From positions 1 through 64,000 of the forward strand of contig NZ_WTLI01000011.1 in assembly GCF_011421635.1 (NCBI RefSeq): a DNA stretch of 64,000 bases, read 5' to 3'. Origin of the DNA: Paenibacillus turpanensis (GTDB lineage Bacteria; Bacillota; Bacilli; Paenibacillales; YIM-B00363). Made by a program: the position numbers and the translations under genes. Positions 17,863 through 27,367 of the stretch are shown here, piece by piece (position 1 is the first letter of the stretch; each line of letters begins with the position of its first letter). The notes under the pieces are model-generated. The model searched no databases. It saw nothing but the letters and a program-made list of their open reading frames with translations, and was not told where the DNA came from.

Positions 17863-18840
17863 ATGAGCGGAATATCTGCCAGCCCTGCAGAGGAAAGGCC
17901 GACCGGCCCGGCTCCTAGGAAGGGCCCCTGGTCGGAACGGCGCTTTGCACGGAGGCTGAAACGGGATAAGTGGCTTTACTTGCTTCTGCTCCCAGGCTTG
18001 CTGTATTTTCTTGTATTTAAGTACGTTCCGATGTGGGGCGTTGCGCTCGCGTTCAAAGATTACCAGCCGTTTACCGGCTTTTGGCACAGCGAATGGGTCG
18101 GCTTCGAGCATTTTAAAAACTTTTTTCAGAATCCGGATTTTTTCCGTATTTTACGAAACACATTGCTGCTATCGCTGTATAACCTTGTTTTCTTCTTTCC
18201 GGCCCCGATCATACTTGCCCTTCTACTAAATGAGGTCAGAATCGCCATTTACAAAAAAACGCTGCAAACCTTAATCTACGTCCCTCATTTTATATCGATG
18301 GTCATTGTGGCGAGTATAACGTACGTGATGCTGACGACAGAAGGCGGCATTATCAACGAGCTGATCTTCCAGTTCACCGGTGAGAAAATCAACTTTCTCT
18401 CGAACCCAGAGTGGTTCAGGGCGTTGATTATTATTCAAACGATCTGGAAGGAGAGCGGCTTTGGCACGATTATTTTTCTTGCGGCTTTGGCCGGCGTCGA
18501 CGTGGAGCAGTACGAGGCTGCTTATGTAGATGGAGCAAACCGCTGGAGACAGCTGTGGCATATCACGCTCCCGTCGATTCGCAGTACGATTGTCATTTTG
18601 CTTATTTTGCGTATGGGGGATGTGCTGGAAAATGGCTTCGAGCATATTTACCTGATGACCAATGCGCTGAACCGTGATGTGGCGGATGTGTTTGACACCT
18701 ATGTTTATATGGTCGGCATTACACAGGGGGCGTTCAGTTATAGTACCGCCGTCGGCCTGTTCAAGTCGATCGTGGGCGTAATATTGGTTTTCGGCAGCAA
18801 TTACCTTGCGAAGAAATTTGGGGAGAACGGGATTTATTAA
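17863..18840 (+). CDS. ABC sugar importer permease 1 (LplB/YteP family)
   Basis: CUT1-type ABC permease of 325 aa with six membrane helices and the EAA-loop (YEAAYVDGANRWRQLWHITLPSI) near residue 220 that contacts the ATPase. The start FKYVPMWGVALAFKDYQPF is typical of the LplB/YteP group, which imports oligosaccharides such as rhamnogalacturonan fragments. The ATG is preceded by AAAGGGGTGG; a GTG three codons upstream overlaps that site. The operon continues with the partner permease and binding protein. No ATPase gene is present, as is usual for this group, which shares MsmX-type ATPases encoded elsewhere. Confidence 0.93.
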   Translation: MSGISASPAEERPTGPAPRKGPWSERRFARRLKRDKWLYLLLLPGLLYFLVFKYVPMWGVALAFKDYQPFTGFWHSEWVGFEHFKNFFQNPDFFRILRNTLLLSLYNLVFFFPAPIILALLLNEVRIAIYKKTLQTLIYVPHFISMVIVASITYVMLTTEGGIINELIFQFTGEKINFLSNPEWFRALIIIQTIWKESGFGTIIFLAALAGVDVEQYEAAYVDGANRWRQLWHITLPSIRSTIVILLILRMGDVLENGFEHIYLMTNALNRDVADVFDTYVYMVGITQGAFSYSTAVGLFKSIVGVILVFGSNYLAKKFGENGIY

Positions 18841-18861
18841 GCCCGAAGGAGGTGAGCCGGA

Positions 18862-19746
18862 ATGGGAAAGTATTACCGAAGCTTTGGGGGAACCTTGTTT
18901 GATTGCGCGAACTATATCGTGCTCGGCATCTTCGCCATCGTTACGATTCTGCCCTTTATCTATGTCGTGGCCGGATCCTTCGCAACGGATACGGAATTAA
19001 CCCAACGATCGTTCTTTTTATTTCCGAAAACGTTTTCACTTACTGGATACGAGTACATTTTCTCCTCGAATACGCTTTTCCGCAGCATTGGGGTCTCGAT
19101 TTTTATTACCGTGTTTGGCACGTTAGTAAATTTACTGTTTACGGTGACGATGGCCTATCCGTTGGCGAAGCGGGATTTGATGGGGCGAAATACGGTTTTA
19201 AACCTGGTCGTGTTCTCGATGCTGTTCTCCGGAGGAATGATTCCAACGTATTTGGTTGTCAAAAGCCTTGGGCTGCTTGATTCGTATATGGCGCTTATTT
19301 TGCCCGGTGCCATTAGTGCGTTCAACTTGATTATTGTTAAAAATTTTTTTCAAGAGCTGCCGCCGGGCTTGGAGGAATCGGCACGGATCGACGGCTGTAC
19401 GGAAATCGGCGTGCTGTGGAAAATTGTGCTGCCGCTTTCCAAGCCGGTATTGGCTACGTTCGCGCTGTTTTACGCGGTTGGCCATTGGAACAACTTCTTC
19501 GCGGCGTTGCTGTACATTAATGATTCCGATAAATGGCCTCTGCAGGTGCTGCTCCGCCAAATCGTGCTGCTTTCGCAAAGCAATTTTGGGGATGCGTCAC
19601 AGCTGGATCCGACCTATGTTCAGCCGCCGGAGCAGACGATTAAAATGGCCGTTATCGTGGTCGGGACCCTGCCGATCCTGCTTGTTTATCCATTCCTGCA
19701 AAAGCATTTTGCGAAAGGCGTTTTGATTGGTTCGATTAAAGGCTAA
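18862..19746 (+). CDS. ABC sugar importer permease 2 (LplC/YtcP family)
   Basis: Second CUT1-type permease, 294 aa, six membrane helices and an EAA loop (LEESARIDGCTEIGVLWKIVLPLSKP). It pairs with the preceding permease to form the channel. GAAGGAGGTGAG lies upstream of the ATG, 21 bp after the previous stop. The C-terminal KHFAKGVLIGSIKG ending is characteristic of the YtcP/LplC group. Confidence 0.93.
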   Translation: MGKYYRSFGGTLFDCANYIVLGIFAIVTILPFIYVVAGSFATDTELTQRSFFLFPKTFSLTGYEYIFSSNTLFRSIGVSIFITVFGTLVNLLFTVTMAYPLAKRDLMGRNTVLNLVVFSMLFSGGMIPTYLVVKSLGLLDSYMALILPGAISAFNLIIVKNFFQELPPGLEESARIDGCTEIGVLWKIVLPLSKPVLATFALFYAVGHWNNFFAALLYINDSDKWPLQVLLRQIVLLSQSNFGDASQLDPTYVQPPEQTIKMAVIVVGTLPILLVYPFLQKHFAKGVLIGSIKG

Positions 19747-19783
19747 CCCATGAAGCCTTATCCATTAGAGGAGGAATATAATT

Positions 19784-21352
19784 ATGAAAAGAAAAATGAA
19801 ATCGTTTTCAGGGAAAAAGTGGGCGGCATCGCTTTTAGTTACTGCACTATCAGTTACTGCTGCGGCAGGCTGTTCGTCCGGCGGCACAACGGGTCAAGGC
19901 GAGCAGCCGCAGCCCAATGGGGAAAAGGGAGCTGAGAAGCCTCTTGAGCTGACGATTATGCTGCCTGTTTATAAAACGACGATGCCGGGCGATAATGGTC
20001 CGGTTGTACAGGAAATTGAAAAATACACGAATACGGATTTAAAGTTTGAATGGGTGCCTAACAATTCGTATCCCGACAAATTCAACATTACGCTCGCTTC
20101 CGGGAAGCTCCCTAAGATTATGGTTGTTCAGGGCAAGCTGCCTTCCTTCATTAATGCAGTTCGCACCGGAGGATTTTGGGATTTGACGCCTTACTTGAAG
20201 GATTATAAAAATTTGAGCCAATTTAATCCAATCGTACAGAATAACGTATCGATTGACGGGAAGGTGTACGGGTTATACCGTTCCCGCGCTCTCGGCCGCT
20301 ACGGGGTATCGTACCGCAAGGATTGGCTTGATAACCTCGGCATGGAAATTCCAAAGACGATCGACGAATTTTACGAGATGCTGAAAGCGTTCTCTGAAAA
20401 GGATCCGGATGGGAACGGCAAGGATGATACGTACGGTATGGTCATTTCCAAATATACCGGTCCGTTTGATATTATGCAGATTTGGTTCGGCGTACCGAAC
20501 AGATGGGGTGAGGATGCGGACGGCAAGCTCATTCCGGCCCATATGACGCTGGAATATTTAGACGCGCTGCGCTTCTTCAAGAAGCTTTACGATGAAAAGC
20601 TGATAAATCCGGATTTTGCCGTTATGGATACGGAGAAATGGGGAGATCCGGTTGTAAACGGGCAAGCGGGAGTCATTGTTGACGTGGCCGATCAGGCGGC
20701 GCGGCTGGACGATAAAATTCATAGGGCGCTGGCTCAAGCCGGAAAAGATGAGCCTGATCGCCATTATATTGATGTGTTCGGGGCAGTAGAGGGGCCGAAG
20801 GGGCTCCGCAACATGCCGACTTCAGGTTACGCTGGAATGGTCTCCATTTCAAAGTCCGGCGTGAAGACCGAGGAGGAGCTGAAGAAGGTTCTTACCTTCC
20901 TCGATAAAATGAACGACAAGACGGGGCAAATTTTAGCAACGAACGGAATCGAGGGCCGGCACTACAAAGTGGTGGAAGGCGGCATCGAGCCAAGTAAGGA
21001 TGTAGCGATGATGGAATCGGAGCTGGAGGGCTTGAACCAAATATTAAGCTATGTACCGGAAGACCTTGCTTTAAAGGTCAAGCAGACACCGCTTCGCGAG
21101 AAGACCGCACTTATCCAGAAGGAAAACGAAAAAATTGTGGTGCCGAATCCGGCGGAGCCGTTCGATTCCACGGTTTATGCACAGAAGGGTGTGCAGCTTG
21201 ACAATATTATTAGTGATGCGCGCACAAAATATATCGTGGGACAAATTGACGAACAAGGAGTCAAGGATGCGATTGAGCTTTGGAGGAAGAGCGGCGGCGA
21301 CGATTATATAAAGGAAATAAATGAGATGTATCAAGCGGTGAAAAAGAAATAA
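19784..21352 (+). CDS. Extracellular sugar-binding lipoprotein (LplA/YtcQ family)
   Basis: Solute-binding protein of 522 aa with a lipoprotein signal ending AAGC (Cys30) and a low-complexity Gly/Gln/Pro linker before the binding domain. A DPDGNGKDDTYG calcium-type loop near residue 205 is common in this group. It delivers oligosaccharide, here most likely a rhamnogalacturonan fragment, to the two permeases encoded just upstream. GAGGAGG precedes the ATG, and a terminator follows. Confidence 0.93.
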   Translation: MKRKMKSFSGKKWAASLLVTALSVTAAAGCSSGGTTGQGEQPQPNGEKGAEKPLELTIMLPVYKTTMPGDNGPVVQEIEKYTNTDLKFEWVPNNSYPDKFNITLASGKLPKIMVVQGKLPSFINAVRTGGFWDLTPYLKDYKNLSQFNPIVQNNVSIDGKVYGLYRSRALGRYGVSYRKDWLDNLGMEIPKTIDEFYEMLKAFSEKDPDGNGKDDTYGMVISKYTGPFDIMQIWFGVPNRWGEDADGKLIPAHMTLEYLDALRFFKKLYDEKLINPDFAVMDTEKWGDPVVNGQAGVIVDVADQAARLDDKIHRALAQAGKDEPDRHYIDVFGAVEGPKGLRNMPTSGYAGMVSISKSGVKTEEELKKVLTFLDKMNDKTGQILATNGIEGRHYKVVEGGIEPSKDVAMMESELEGLNQILSYVPEDLALKVKQTPLREKTALIQKENEKIVVPNPAEPFDSTVYAQKGVQLDNIISDARTKYIVGQIDEQGVKDAIELWRKSGGDDYIKEINEMYQAVKKK

Positions 21353-21376
21353 GCGAGTTACCTTAAAAGGCTTAAG

Positions 21377-21405
21377 CGGCGCAGAGCGTGGATGCGCCGT
21401 TTTTT
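21377..21405 (+). terminator. Terminator of the sugar importer operon
   Basis: A 7-bp stem CGGCGCA/TGCGCCG with a 9-nt loop is followed by six T, 24 bp after the binding-protein stop. Confidence 0.85.
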
Positions 21406-21460
21406 GCCGTTTACACATGCTCAGCCTATAATGGGAGAAAAGGGGAGGGGGCGGCCGGAT

Positions 21461-22078
21461 ATGCTGCAATGGATCGCGATTGTCACGATGCTGATTGATC
21501 ATATCGGGTATGTTTGGTTCCCGGAGGAGCCGTTATACCGCATTATTGGCAGAATGGCGTTTCCGATTTACGCGTTTTATGTCACCGTTGGGATGAGCCG
21601 CACCCGCAGCTTAAACCAGTACATGCTGCGGCTGGGCATCCTCGCCCTGCTGTCACAGCTGCCCTATGCCTTATTGTTCGGCGAGCGGAGCATTAATGTC
21701 ATTGGAACGTTTTTTGTCTCCGTGTTTGCATTGTCACGGGCGGAGCAGTCGCAGCGGGGTTATGAGAAAAGCTTCTGGCTAATTAGCGCAGGGCTGCTGC
21801 TTCAGCTTCTTGAATTCGACTATGGAGCCTACGGACTATGCCTAATGGCAATCTACCGCTACACTCGTTCCTGGTCTATGGTAGGCTATCATTTGGCGCT
21901 GAATATGGCGGCGTGGTTCCTTCTCGGCTGGTGGATCATCCTATGGAGCATTATTCCGACAGTAATCATTGCGTTTGTTGCAGAGCGCAGGGACGGGGCA
22001 AGACCGGTGCCCAGCTGGCTTTGGCGTTCATTTTATCCGGCCCATTTGGCTGCACTTGCGCTCATGAAATATACATAA
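21461..22078 (+). CDS. TraX-like membrane protein
   Basis: Integral membrane protein of 205 aa with about six helices and the TraX family opening MLQWIAIVTMLIDHIGYVWFP...YRIIGRMAFPIYAF. In F plasmid, TraX acetylates pilin; chromosomal Firmicute homologues are of unknown role but probably membrane acyltransferase-like. The start is set at an ATG with a GGGGAGGGGG run upstream, 23 codons inside the longest frame. No conjugation gene is nearby, so this is not evidence of a plasmid. Confidence 0.8.
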   Translation: MLQWIAIVTMLIDHIGYVWFPEEPLYRIIGRMAFPIYAFYVTVGMSRTRSLNQYMLRLGILALLSQLPYALLFGERSINVIGTFFVSVFALSRAEQSQRGYEKSFWLISAGLLLQLLEFDYGAYGLCLMAIYRYTRSWSMVGYHLALNMAAWFLLGWWIILWSIIPTVIIAFVAERRDGARPVPSWLWRSFYPAHLAALALMKYT

Positions 22079-22122
22079 AAAAAAGGGAATCCGTATAGGG
22101 CATTGCTGCTCCATGGATTCCC
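22077..22122 (-). terminator. Terminator of the chemoreceptor gene
   Basis: Stem GGGAATCC/GGATTCCC followed on the minus strand by eight T. The T-run overlaps the stop codon of the convergent TraX-like gene. Confidence 0.85.
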
Positions 22123-22137
22123 GTTCGTTTCTATTTG

Positions 22138-24168
22138 TTAAACTGATACCAGTTCTTTTGGTTTTTTAGAATCCTGATTTTGTGATTCTGCTCCGTCTGC
22201 AGACGGTTCCTCTGCTGCTTTCATCGAAGCTTCTTTCTCTTCGTCACTTCTCTCCTCCTGCTTGTCCTCCGCTGGAAGCTGATCAGAAGCGGCATCAGAA
22301 GTGTTTAGAGATGCGTCTTCATATTTTCCTTCTTCTGCTTTACTGTCGTGTGGCTCCATTCGTTCCGTCGGCGGCTGAAGCTTTTCCTCCAAGGTATCAA
22401 TTCCTTGTTCCTCTGGAAGCTGGAAGCGCTCAAGCTCGCTGAAGAGCTCGGCTGCCATCTGGTTCATGCGTGCAGCTCCATGAGCCACGCGATTTACGGA
22501 TTCGTTCTGTTCAATTGTAGTGGAGGTTATTTCCTCAACACCCGCCGCCGTTTCTTCGGCAATTGCTGCCACCTGCTGGAGAGAGTCGACAAAACGCTCA
22601 TTTTGCTTCAGGGCAGTATCCATTCGCTGATCGACCTCATCGATCTGCGTCCCGATTGCATTGACGGCCTCCCAGATCGCATCAAATGACCGATGCGCTT
22701 CGTGGACGAGCGAATTTTGCGTTTGCAGTGAAGATCGGGCGCCTTCCAGTCGATTGCCGACAAGCTCGATTTGCTGCTGCAGCTGCTCGATCGTCTTACT
22801 TACAGACTTAGACGATTGATTCGTCTGAACGGATAGGGCGCGTACTTCTTCGGCAATGACAGAAAAGCCTCGACCGTGCTGGCCTGCACGAGCGGCTTCG
22901 ATGGCCGCATTTAAGGCAAGCACATTCGTCTGGTTTGAAATATCCGTAATCGCGCGGATGATGCCGCCGATTTGCTGCGATGCTTGTAAAAGCTCAGAGA
23001 GAGAGCTTCCAACCTGCGCCATTTCCTGATCCGAGTGTTCCGCTGACTCCTGCAGCTGGCGAATCGTTTCAGAGCCGGTATTTACGCTTGAAGACACTTC
23101 TTTTTCCGACTGCTTAACCATGTTTGCGAAGCTCTTTACCTCATGCAGCTGATGTCCAAGCTCATGCACGGATGATGCGCTTCGATCGGCTTGAACGGCC
23201 TGCTGGTTCGCACCCATCGAAATTTCCTCCATCGCATTGACGATGTTCGCATGACTTCCGGAGGCCGCTTGGGTGAATTGGTGAAATGAAGTCGCCTGCT
23301 CCTGCAATGACGATGCAATTTGTTTGGTATGTACCATCATGGATGAAATTCGATCCGCCATATGGTCGATATGATCGCTAAGTCTGCCAAGCTCATCTTT
23401 TCGCCTAGCATTAATTTTAGCCCTGAAATCTCCCAATGCGAGCTGTTCAACAGATTGCTGAATCGATTGAATTTGCCGTATAAAGGAACGAATAATCAGG
23501 AAACCTATAGCTGCAGCAATAATCATTACTACAACAATTGATGATTGCGACACACGCGAGGAGTCGGAAATCAATTGCTCGGAGGCGGCAATAGAAGCCT
23601 CTGCTTTTGCGGAGAATATAGAGACGAACCCGTCAACCAGCTCGAAAATATACTGCTGATGGGCTTCTGAGGTTTGATAGACGCGGATAAGTTCATTGTT
23701 CAAAAAATTGGGAGCCAGGGTTTTATCGCCTAGAAGCTCTTTCGCCCGGTCGAAATTTCCGACAAATTCGGTAGACACGGTTTTGAGCTGCTGCGAAGCC
23801 TTTCGTTCCTCCGCCGATTCCGCCTTTTCGACGAGCTGCTCGACCTGCTGCAAGAAGGTAGCTTTTTCTTTATTGTAAGCTGCCGCTAATTCTTCATTGC
23901 GGCTAATAATGTAACCGGCAAAAATGTTGTTCATGGATTGCACGCTAGCTTTTAATTCGTAAGCATGCTGCTTTTCATCGACTCGTTCATTCTGAAAGTG
24001 GATCTGGCTGCGGATTTCGCTCAGCTGGGAAATGCTGTACCATCCCGATAAACCAAAAATAAATAACAATGCTGCAAAGGCGGTGATAAGCTTTCCTTTC
24101 ATAGACCAATTCGTTATTGCTTTTGAAGATACAGATCGAAGCCGAAAGAACCTACCTGATGGTTTCAT
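22138..24168 (-). CDS. Methyl-accepting chemotaxis protein
   Basis: Transmembrane chemoreceptor of 676 aa: helix 1 near residues 26-48, an extracellular helical sensor of about 160 residues, helix 2 near 207-230, a HAMP domain, then the long signalling hairpin with the conserved tip around GRGFSVIAEEVRALS. A C-terminal tail of about 90 residues is very acidic and low in complexity (Glu, Asp, Ser, Pro, Lys), longer than in most receptors, with no CheR-binding pentapeptide visible. The ligand is unknown. It is divergent from the pst operon and shares a 252-bp intergenic region with it. Confidence 0.93.
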   Translation of the reverse strand: MKPSGRFFRLRSVSSKAITNWSMKGKLITAFAALLFIFGLSGWYSISQLSEIRSQIHFQNERVDEKQHAYELKASVQSMNNIFAGYIISRNEELAAAYNKEKATFLQQVEQLVEKAESAEERKASQQLKTVSTEFVGNFDRAKELLGDKTLAPNFLNNELIRVYQTSEAHQQYIFELVDGFVSIFSAKAEASIAASEQLISDSSRVSQSSIVVVMIIAAAIGFLIIRSFIRQIQSIQQSVEQLALGDFRAKINARRKDELGRLSDHIDHMADRISSMMVHTKQIASSLQEQATSFHQFTQAASGSHANIVNAMEEISMGANQQAVQADRSASSVHELGHQLHEVKSFANMVKQSEKEVSSSVNTGSETIRQLQESAEHSDQEMAQVGSSLSELLQASQQIGGIIRAITDISNQTNVLALNAAIEAARAGQHGRGFSVIAEEVRALSVQTNQSSKSVSKTIEQLQQQIELVGNRLEGARSSLQTQNSLVHEAHRSFDAIWEAVNAIGTQIDEVDQRMDTALKQNERFVDSLQQVAAIAEETAAGVEEITSTTIEQNESVNRVAHGAARMNQMAAELFSELERFQLPEEQGIDTLEEKLQPPTERMEPHDSKAEEGKYEDASLNTSDAASDQLPAEDKQEERSDEEKEASMKAAEEPSADGAESQNQDSKKPKELVSV

Positions 24169-24235
24169 TTCATTCCCTCCATATGAGTAAATACCTAATT
24201 TGATCTCTTTGATTAGTAATTTTACCTATATTTAT

Positions 24236-24268
24236 TTAACTTTCATGATTACTTTTGTTAACGTTATG
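24236..24268 (+). promoter_or_regulatory. PhoP-box-like repeats, distal set
   Basis: Three 11-bp units start TTAACT, GATTAC and TTAACG. The spacing fits the Bacillus PhoP box, repeats of TTHAYA separated by about 5 bp. They lie about 150 bp before pstS and could serve pstS or the divergent chemoreceptor. Confidence 0.5.
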
Positions 24269-24320
24269 TAAAATATGTTCGAACAATGTCGAACGTCCTG
24301 AAAATGTACCACGACATATT

Positions 24321-24374
24321 TTTACATAGCGTTTACAAACTATTAAAATTGCGAAAACAAACAGGGCGTAATAT
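24321..24374 (+). promoter_or_regulatory. PhoP boxes and promoter of pstS
   Basis: TTTACA, TTTACA and TTAAAA occur at exact 11-bp steps (24321, 24332, 24343), followed by a -10-like TAATAT at 24369-24374. The last repeat overlaps where a -35 would be, the usual arrangement for PhoP-activated promoters under phosphate starvation. Confidence 0.7.
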
Positions 24375-24420
24375 TGGGCTTGTCGAACAAAAATAAAAAT
24401 GTTTTAAGGAGTGGTCATTC

Positions 24421-25437
24421 GTGGCAAACAATGTTCTCCGTAAAGGTACACTAGTAGTTGCTTCCGCAGCACTTGCATTATCTCTTGCAGCTTGTGGCGG
24501 TAAAGAAGCAACGAAACCAGCAGAAAATCAAGGTGCGGCTCCAGCTGAACAACCAAAGGCTGAGCAGCCTAAGAAAGAAGAGCCAAAAGCAGCGAAGCTG
24601 GCAGGCGATATCAAAATCGACGGTTCTTCCACGGTTTACCCGATTTCTCAAGCGGTAGCGGAAGAATTCATGAAGAAGAACAAAGATGTTAAAATCACAG
24701 TTGGTCTTGCTGGTTCCTCGAACGGCTTCAAGAAACTGATCTCTGAAGAAATCATCATCGCGGATGCGTCCCGTAAGATTAAACCGACTGAAATCGAAGA
24801 GCTGAAGAAGAAAAACTTCGAAGCGATCGAAATGCCAGTTGCTTACGACGGTATCACTGTTGTAGTTAACAAGAAAAATACATTTGCAAAAGAAATGACA
24901 GTTGAAGAGCTGAACAAGATCTGGGCGAAGGATTCCAAGATCAAAAAGTGGAGCGAAGTTCGCGCTGGCTGGCCGGACAAAGAAATCAAGCTTTACGGTC
25001 CTGGAACAGCATCCGGAACATTTGAATACTTCACTGAAGAAATCAACAAGAAGGCAAAAGAATCCCGTACTGATTACACTGCGTCCGAGGACGACAACGT
25101 TCTTGTTAAAGGTGTAGAATCCGATGAGTTCGCAATGGGTTACTTCGGCTTCTCCTACTATCTGGAGCACAAAGACAAGCTGAACGCGGTTGCGATCAAG
25201 GTTGATGCTGCTAGCCCTGCTGTAGCACCTACTACTGAAACCATTGAAAACGGTACGTACAAGCCGCTTGGACGTCCGATCTTCATCTACCCGCGTAAAG
25301 ACGTTTTGGAAAGACCAGAAGTTAAAGAATTCCTGAAGTTCTACATGAGCGCTGAAGGCCAAAAGCTTGTTGAAGCTGTAGGTTACGTTAAGCTTCCGCA
25401 AAAAATGTATGACGAAAACCTTGCACATCTGAAATAA
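24421..25437 (+). CDS. pstS: Phosphate-binding lipoprotein PstS
   Basis: Periplasmic-type phosphate-binding protein of the high-affinity Pst importer, 338 aa. The lipoprotein signal ends LAAC (Cys25); a Lys/Glu/Pro/Gln-rich linker follows; the binding domain opens DIKIDGSSTVYPISQAVAEEF, with the phosphate-contacting GSST and a later GPGTASGTFEYF loop. The start is a GTG with AAGGAG 9 nt upstream. It heads the operon pstS-pstC-pstA-pstB-phoU. Confidence 0.97.
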   Translation: MANNVLRKGTLVVASAALALSLAACGGKEATKPAENQGAAPAEQPKAEQPKKEEPKAAKLAGDIKIDGSSTVYPISQAVAEEFMKKNKDVKITVGLAGSSNGFKKLISEEIIIADASRKIKPTEIEELKKKNFEAIEMPVAYDGITVVVNKKNTFAKEMTVEELNKIWAKDSKIKKWSEVRAGWPDKEIKLYGPGTASGTFEYFTEEINKKAKESRTDYTASEDDNVLVKGVESDEFAMGYFGFSYYLEHKDKLNAVAIKVDAASPAVAPTTETIENGTYKPLGRPIFIYPRKDVLERPEVKEFLKFYMSAEGQKLVEAVGYVKLPQKMYDENLAHLK

Positions 25438-25485
25438 TTGTCAAAAAATGTGTTGAAAATCATTCTTTTAGAACGGTAAAATGGA

Positions 25486-25531
25486 AACCGTGGTGTTTTC
25501 GGGGGATAACCTGAAAATGCCACGGTTATCC
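25486..25531 (+). promoter_or_regulatory. Intercistronic stem-loop between pstS and pstC
   Basis: An 18-bp stem (25486-25503 with 25510-25527, three G-U pairs, 6-nt loop) lies between pstS and pstC without a T-run. A competing 8-bp perfect stem GGATAACC/GGTTATCC (25504-25511 with 25524-25531) uses the same strand. It may protect the pstS message or reduce readthrough so that PstS is made in excess. Confidence 0.7.
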
Positions 25532-25565
25532 GATTATTAGGTACATATCTCCAAGGGAGCGTTCT

Positions 25566-26462
25566 ATGGACTTTAAAAAGAGAAGGTCATTGTTTTCTGC
25601 CGATTCACTGATGCCAAAGCTGCTTCTGGTTTTTGCGGCGATCTCCATTTTAACGACCGTTGGAATTGTGGTTGTTCTATTAGTGGAATCGCAAAAGTTT
25701 TTTGAGGAAGTACCGTTTCTAGACTTTATAACAGGAACGGAATGGACTCCGCTTTTTGCGGACGGTAAGTTTGGCGTGCTTCCGCTGCTCGTAGGCACCT
25801 TTATGGTTACGGTCATTGCAAGCTGCGTGGCTCTGCCAATCGGACTGGCCAGTGCGATTTACTTGAGTGAGTACGCACACGAGAAGGTTAGAAAGGTACT
25901 GAAGCCTGTCCTTGAAATTTTGGCTGGCGTGCCGACCATCGTTTATGGCTTTTTTGCCTTGACCTTTGTAACTCCGATTTTGCGTTTTCTTATTCCGGCG
26001 ACCGAAGTGTTTAACGCATTGAGTGCCGGCTTGGTTATTGGGATTATGATTATTCCGCTCATCTCCTCGATGAGTGAGGATGCGATGTCCGCAGTGCCTC
26101 GCTCTCTGCGCGATGCGGCCTACGCGCTTGGTTCAACGAAGCTGGAAGTAGCGACAAAGGTCGTTGTACCGGCAGCCTTTTCTGGAATTGTGGCATCATT
26201 CGTGTTAGGTATTTCCCGTGCTGTAGGCGAGACGATGATCGTTGCGCTGGCTGCAGGTGCGCTGCCGAATATGGAATTCAATCCGCTGAAAAGCGTGGAA
26301 ACACTGACCGCTTACATTGTTGCTGTCAGCAGTGGGGACACCACGGTTGGTTCGGTTGAATACCAAACGATTTATTCGGTAGGGATTACCTTGTTCACCA
26401 TTACCCTGATTATGAATATTATCGCGGGTTATATTTCCAGACGGTTCAGAGAGGAGTATTAA
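25566..26462 (+). CDS. pstC: Phosphate ABC transporter permease PstC
   Basis: Membrane permease of 298 aa with six helices, the PstC-type start and an EAA-like loop (VPRSLRDAAYALGSTKLEVATKVVVPAA). It forms the phosphate channel with PstA. The ATG follows AAGGGAGC, and the gene ends 3 bp before pstA. Confidence 0.95.
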   Translation: MDFKKRRSLFSADSLMPKLLLVFAAISILTTVGIVVVLLVESQKFFEEVPFLDFITGTEWTPLFADGKFGVLPLLVGTFMVTVIASCVALPIGLASAIYLSEYAHEKVRKVLKPVLEILAGVPTIVYGFFALTFVTPILRFLIPATEVFNALSAGLVIGIMIIPLISSMSEDAMSAVPRSLRDAAYALGSTKLEVATKVVVPAAFSGIVASFVLGISRAVGETMIVALAAGALPNMEFNPLKSVETLTAYIVAVSSGDTTVGSVEYQTIYSVGITLFTITLIMNIIAGYISRRFREEY

Positions 26463-26465
26463 TAC

Positions 26466-27338
26466 GTGGAACCCAATCAGAATGAATTAAAACGTATCAT
26501 GGCCCGTAAGCGAAAAAATTCTTTGTTCCACGGCATTTTTTTCGCCTCAACCATCGTCGGTGTTGTATTTCTCGTGCTGCTTATAGGACAAGTCGTAATG
26601 AAGGCAATTGGCTGGCTGGATTGGCAGTTCATTACGAGTATGCCTTCGAGAAGACCGGACGCATCCGGAATTTTGGTCGGTATCGTAGGTACCTTTTATT
26701 TAATGCTTATAACAGCGCCGCTTACGTTCATTATTGGCGTAGCTACTGCGCTTTACATGGAAGAATATGCGAAAGATACGAAGCTCAGCCGAATCATTCA
26801 GACAAACATTTCAAATTTGGCGGGTGTGCCCTCGATTGTATATGGAATCTTGGGATTAACGATTTTTGTGCGTATTCTTGAGTTTGGCAACAGCATATTG
26901 GCGGGAGCTTTAACGATGACCCTGCTCGTTCTGCCAATCATTATTGTTGCTTCGCAGGAAGCAATTAAGGCCGTGCCTATGGCTCAGCGTCATGCATCGT
27001 TTGCGCTTGGAGCCAACCGTTGGCAAACAATTGTCCGGGTCGTGCTTCCGTCCGCTTTCCCGGGAATTATGACGGGCGCGATTTTATCGTTGTCCCGTGC
27101 GATTGGCGAGACAGCTCCGCTGATCGTCGTTGGTGCCGTAGCCTATATTGCCTTTTTACCGGAAAGCTTGCTTGATCAATTTACGGTTATGCCAATTCAA
27201 ATTTATACGTGGTCGAGCTTACCGCAAGAGGAATTCCAAAATGTGGCGGCTGCAGGAATTGTTTTGCTGCTCGTCATGCTGCTCAGCATGAATGCGATCG
27301 CCATTTACTTGCGCAATAAGTATCAAAAACGCCACTAA
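26466..27338 (+). CDS. pstA: Phosphate ABC transporter permease PstA
   Basis: Membrane permease of 290 aa with six helices; the conserved loop [36 protein letters not shown] contacts PstB. The start is a GTG preceded by GAGAGGAG, overlapping the end region of pstC. Confidence 0.95.
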   Translation: MEPNQNELKRIMARKRKNSLFHGIFFASTIVGVVFLVLLIGQVVMKAIGWLDWQFITSMPSRRPDASGILVGIVGTFYLMLITAPLTFIIGVATALYMEEYAKDTKLSRIIQTNISNLAGVPSIVYGILGLTIFVRILEFGNSILAGALTMTLLVLPIIIVASQEAIKAVPMAQRHASFALGANRWQTIVRVVLPSAFPGIMTGAILSLSRAIGETAPLIVVGAVAYIAFLPESLLDQFTVMPIQIYTWSSLPQEEFQNVAAAGIVLLLVMLLSMNAIAIYLRNKYQKRH

Positions 27339-27367
27339 ACCGGACGTTTCCTTGGGAGGCACGAATC

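Noticed and set aside
21461..22078. Plasmid or conjugative element suggested by the TraX-like gene
   Set aside because: TraX-like proteins are common on Firmicute chromosomes and no other transfer gene is present.
24478..25428. 316-aa antisense frame over pstS
   Set aside because: Long open antisense frames arise from codon bias in highly expressed genes; pstS is unmistakable on the other strand.
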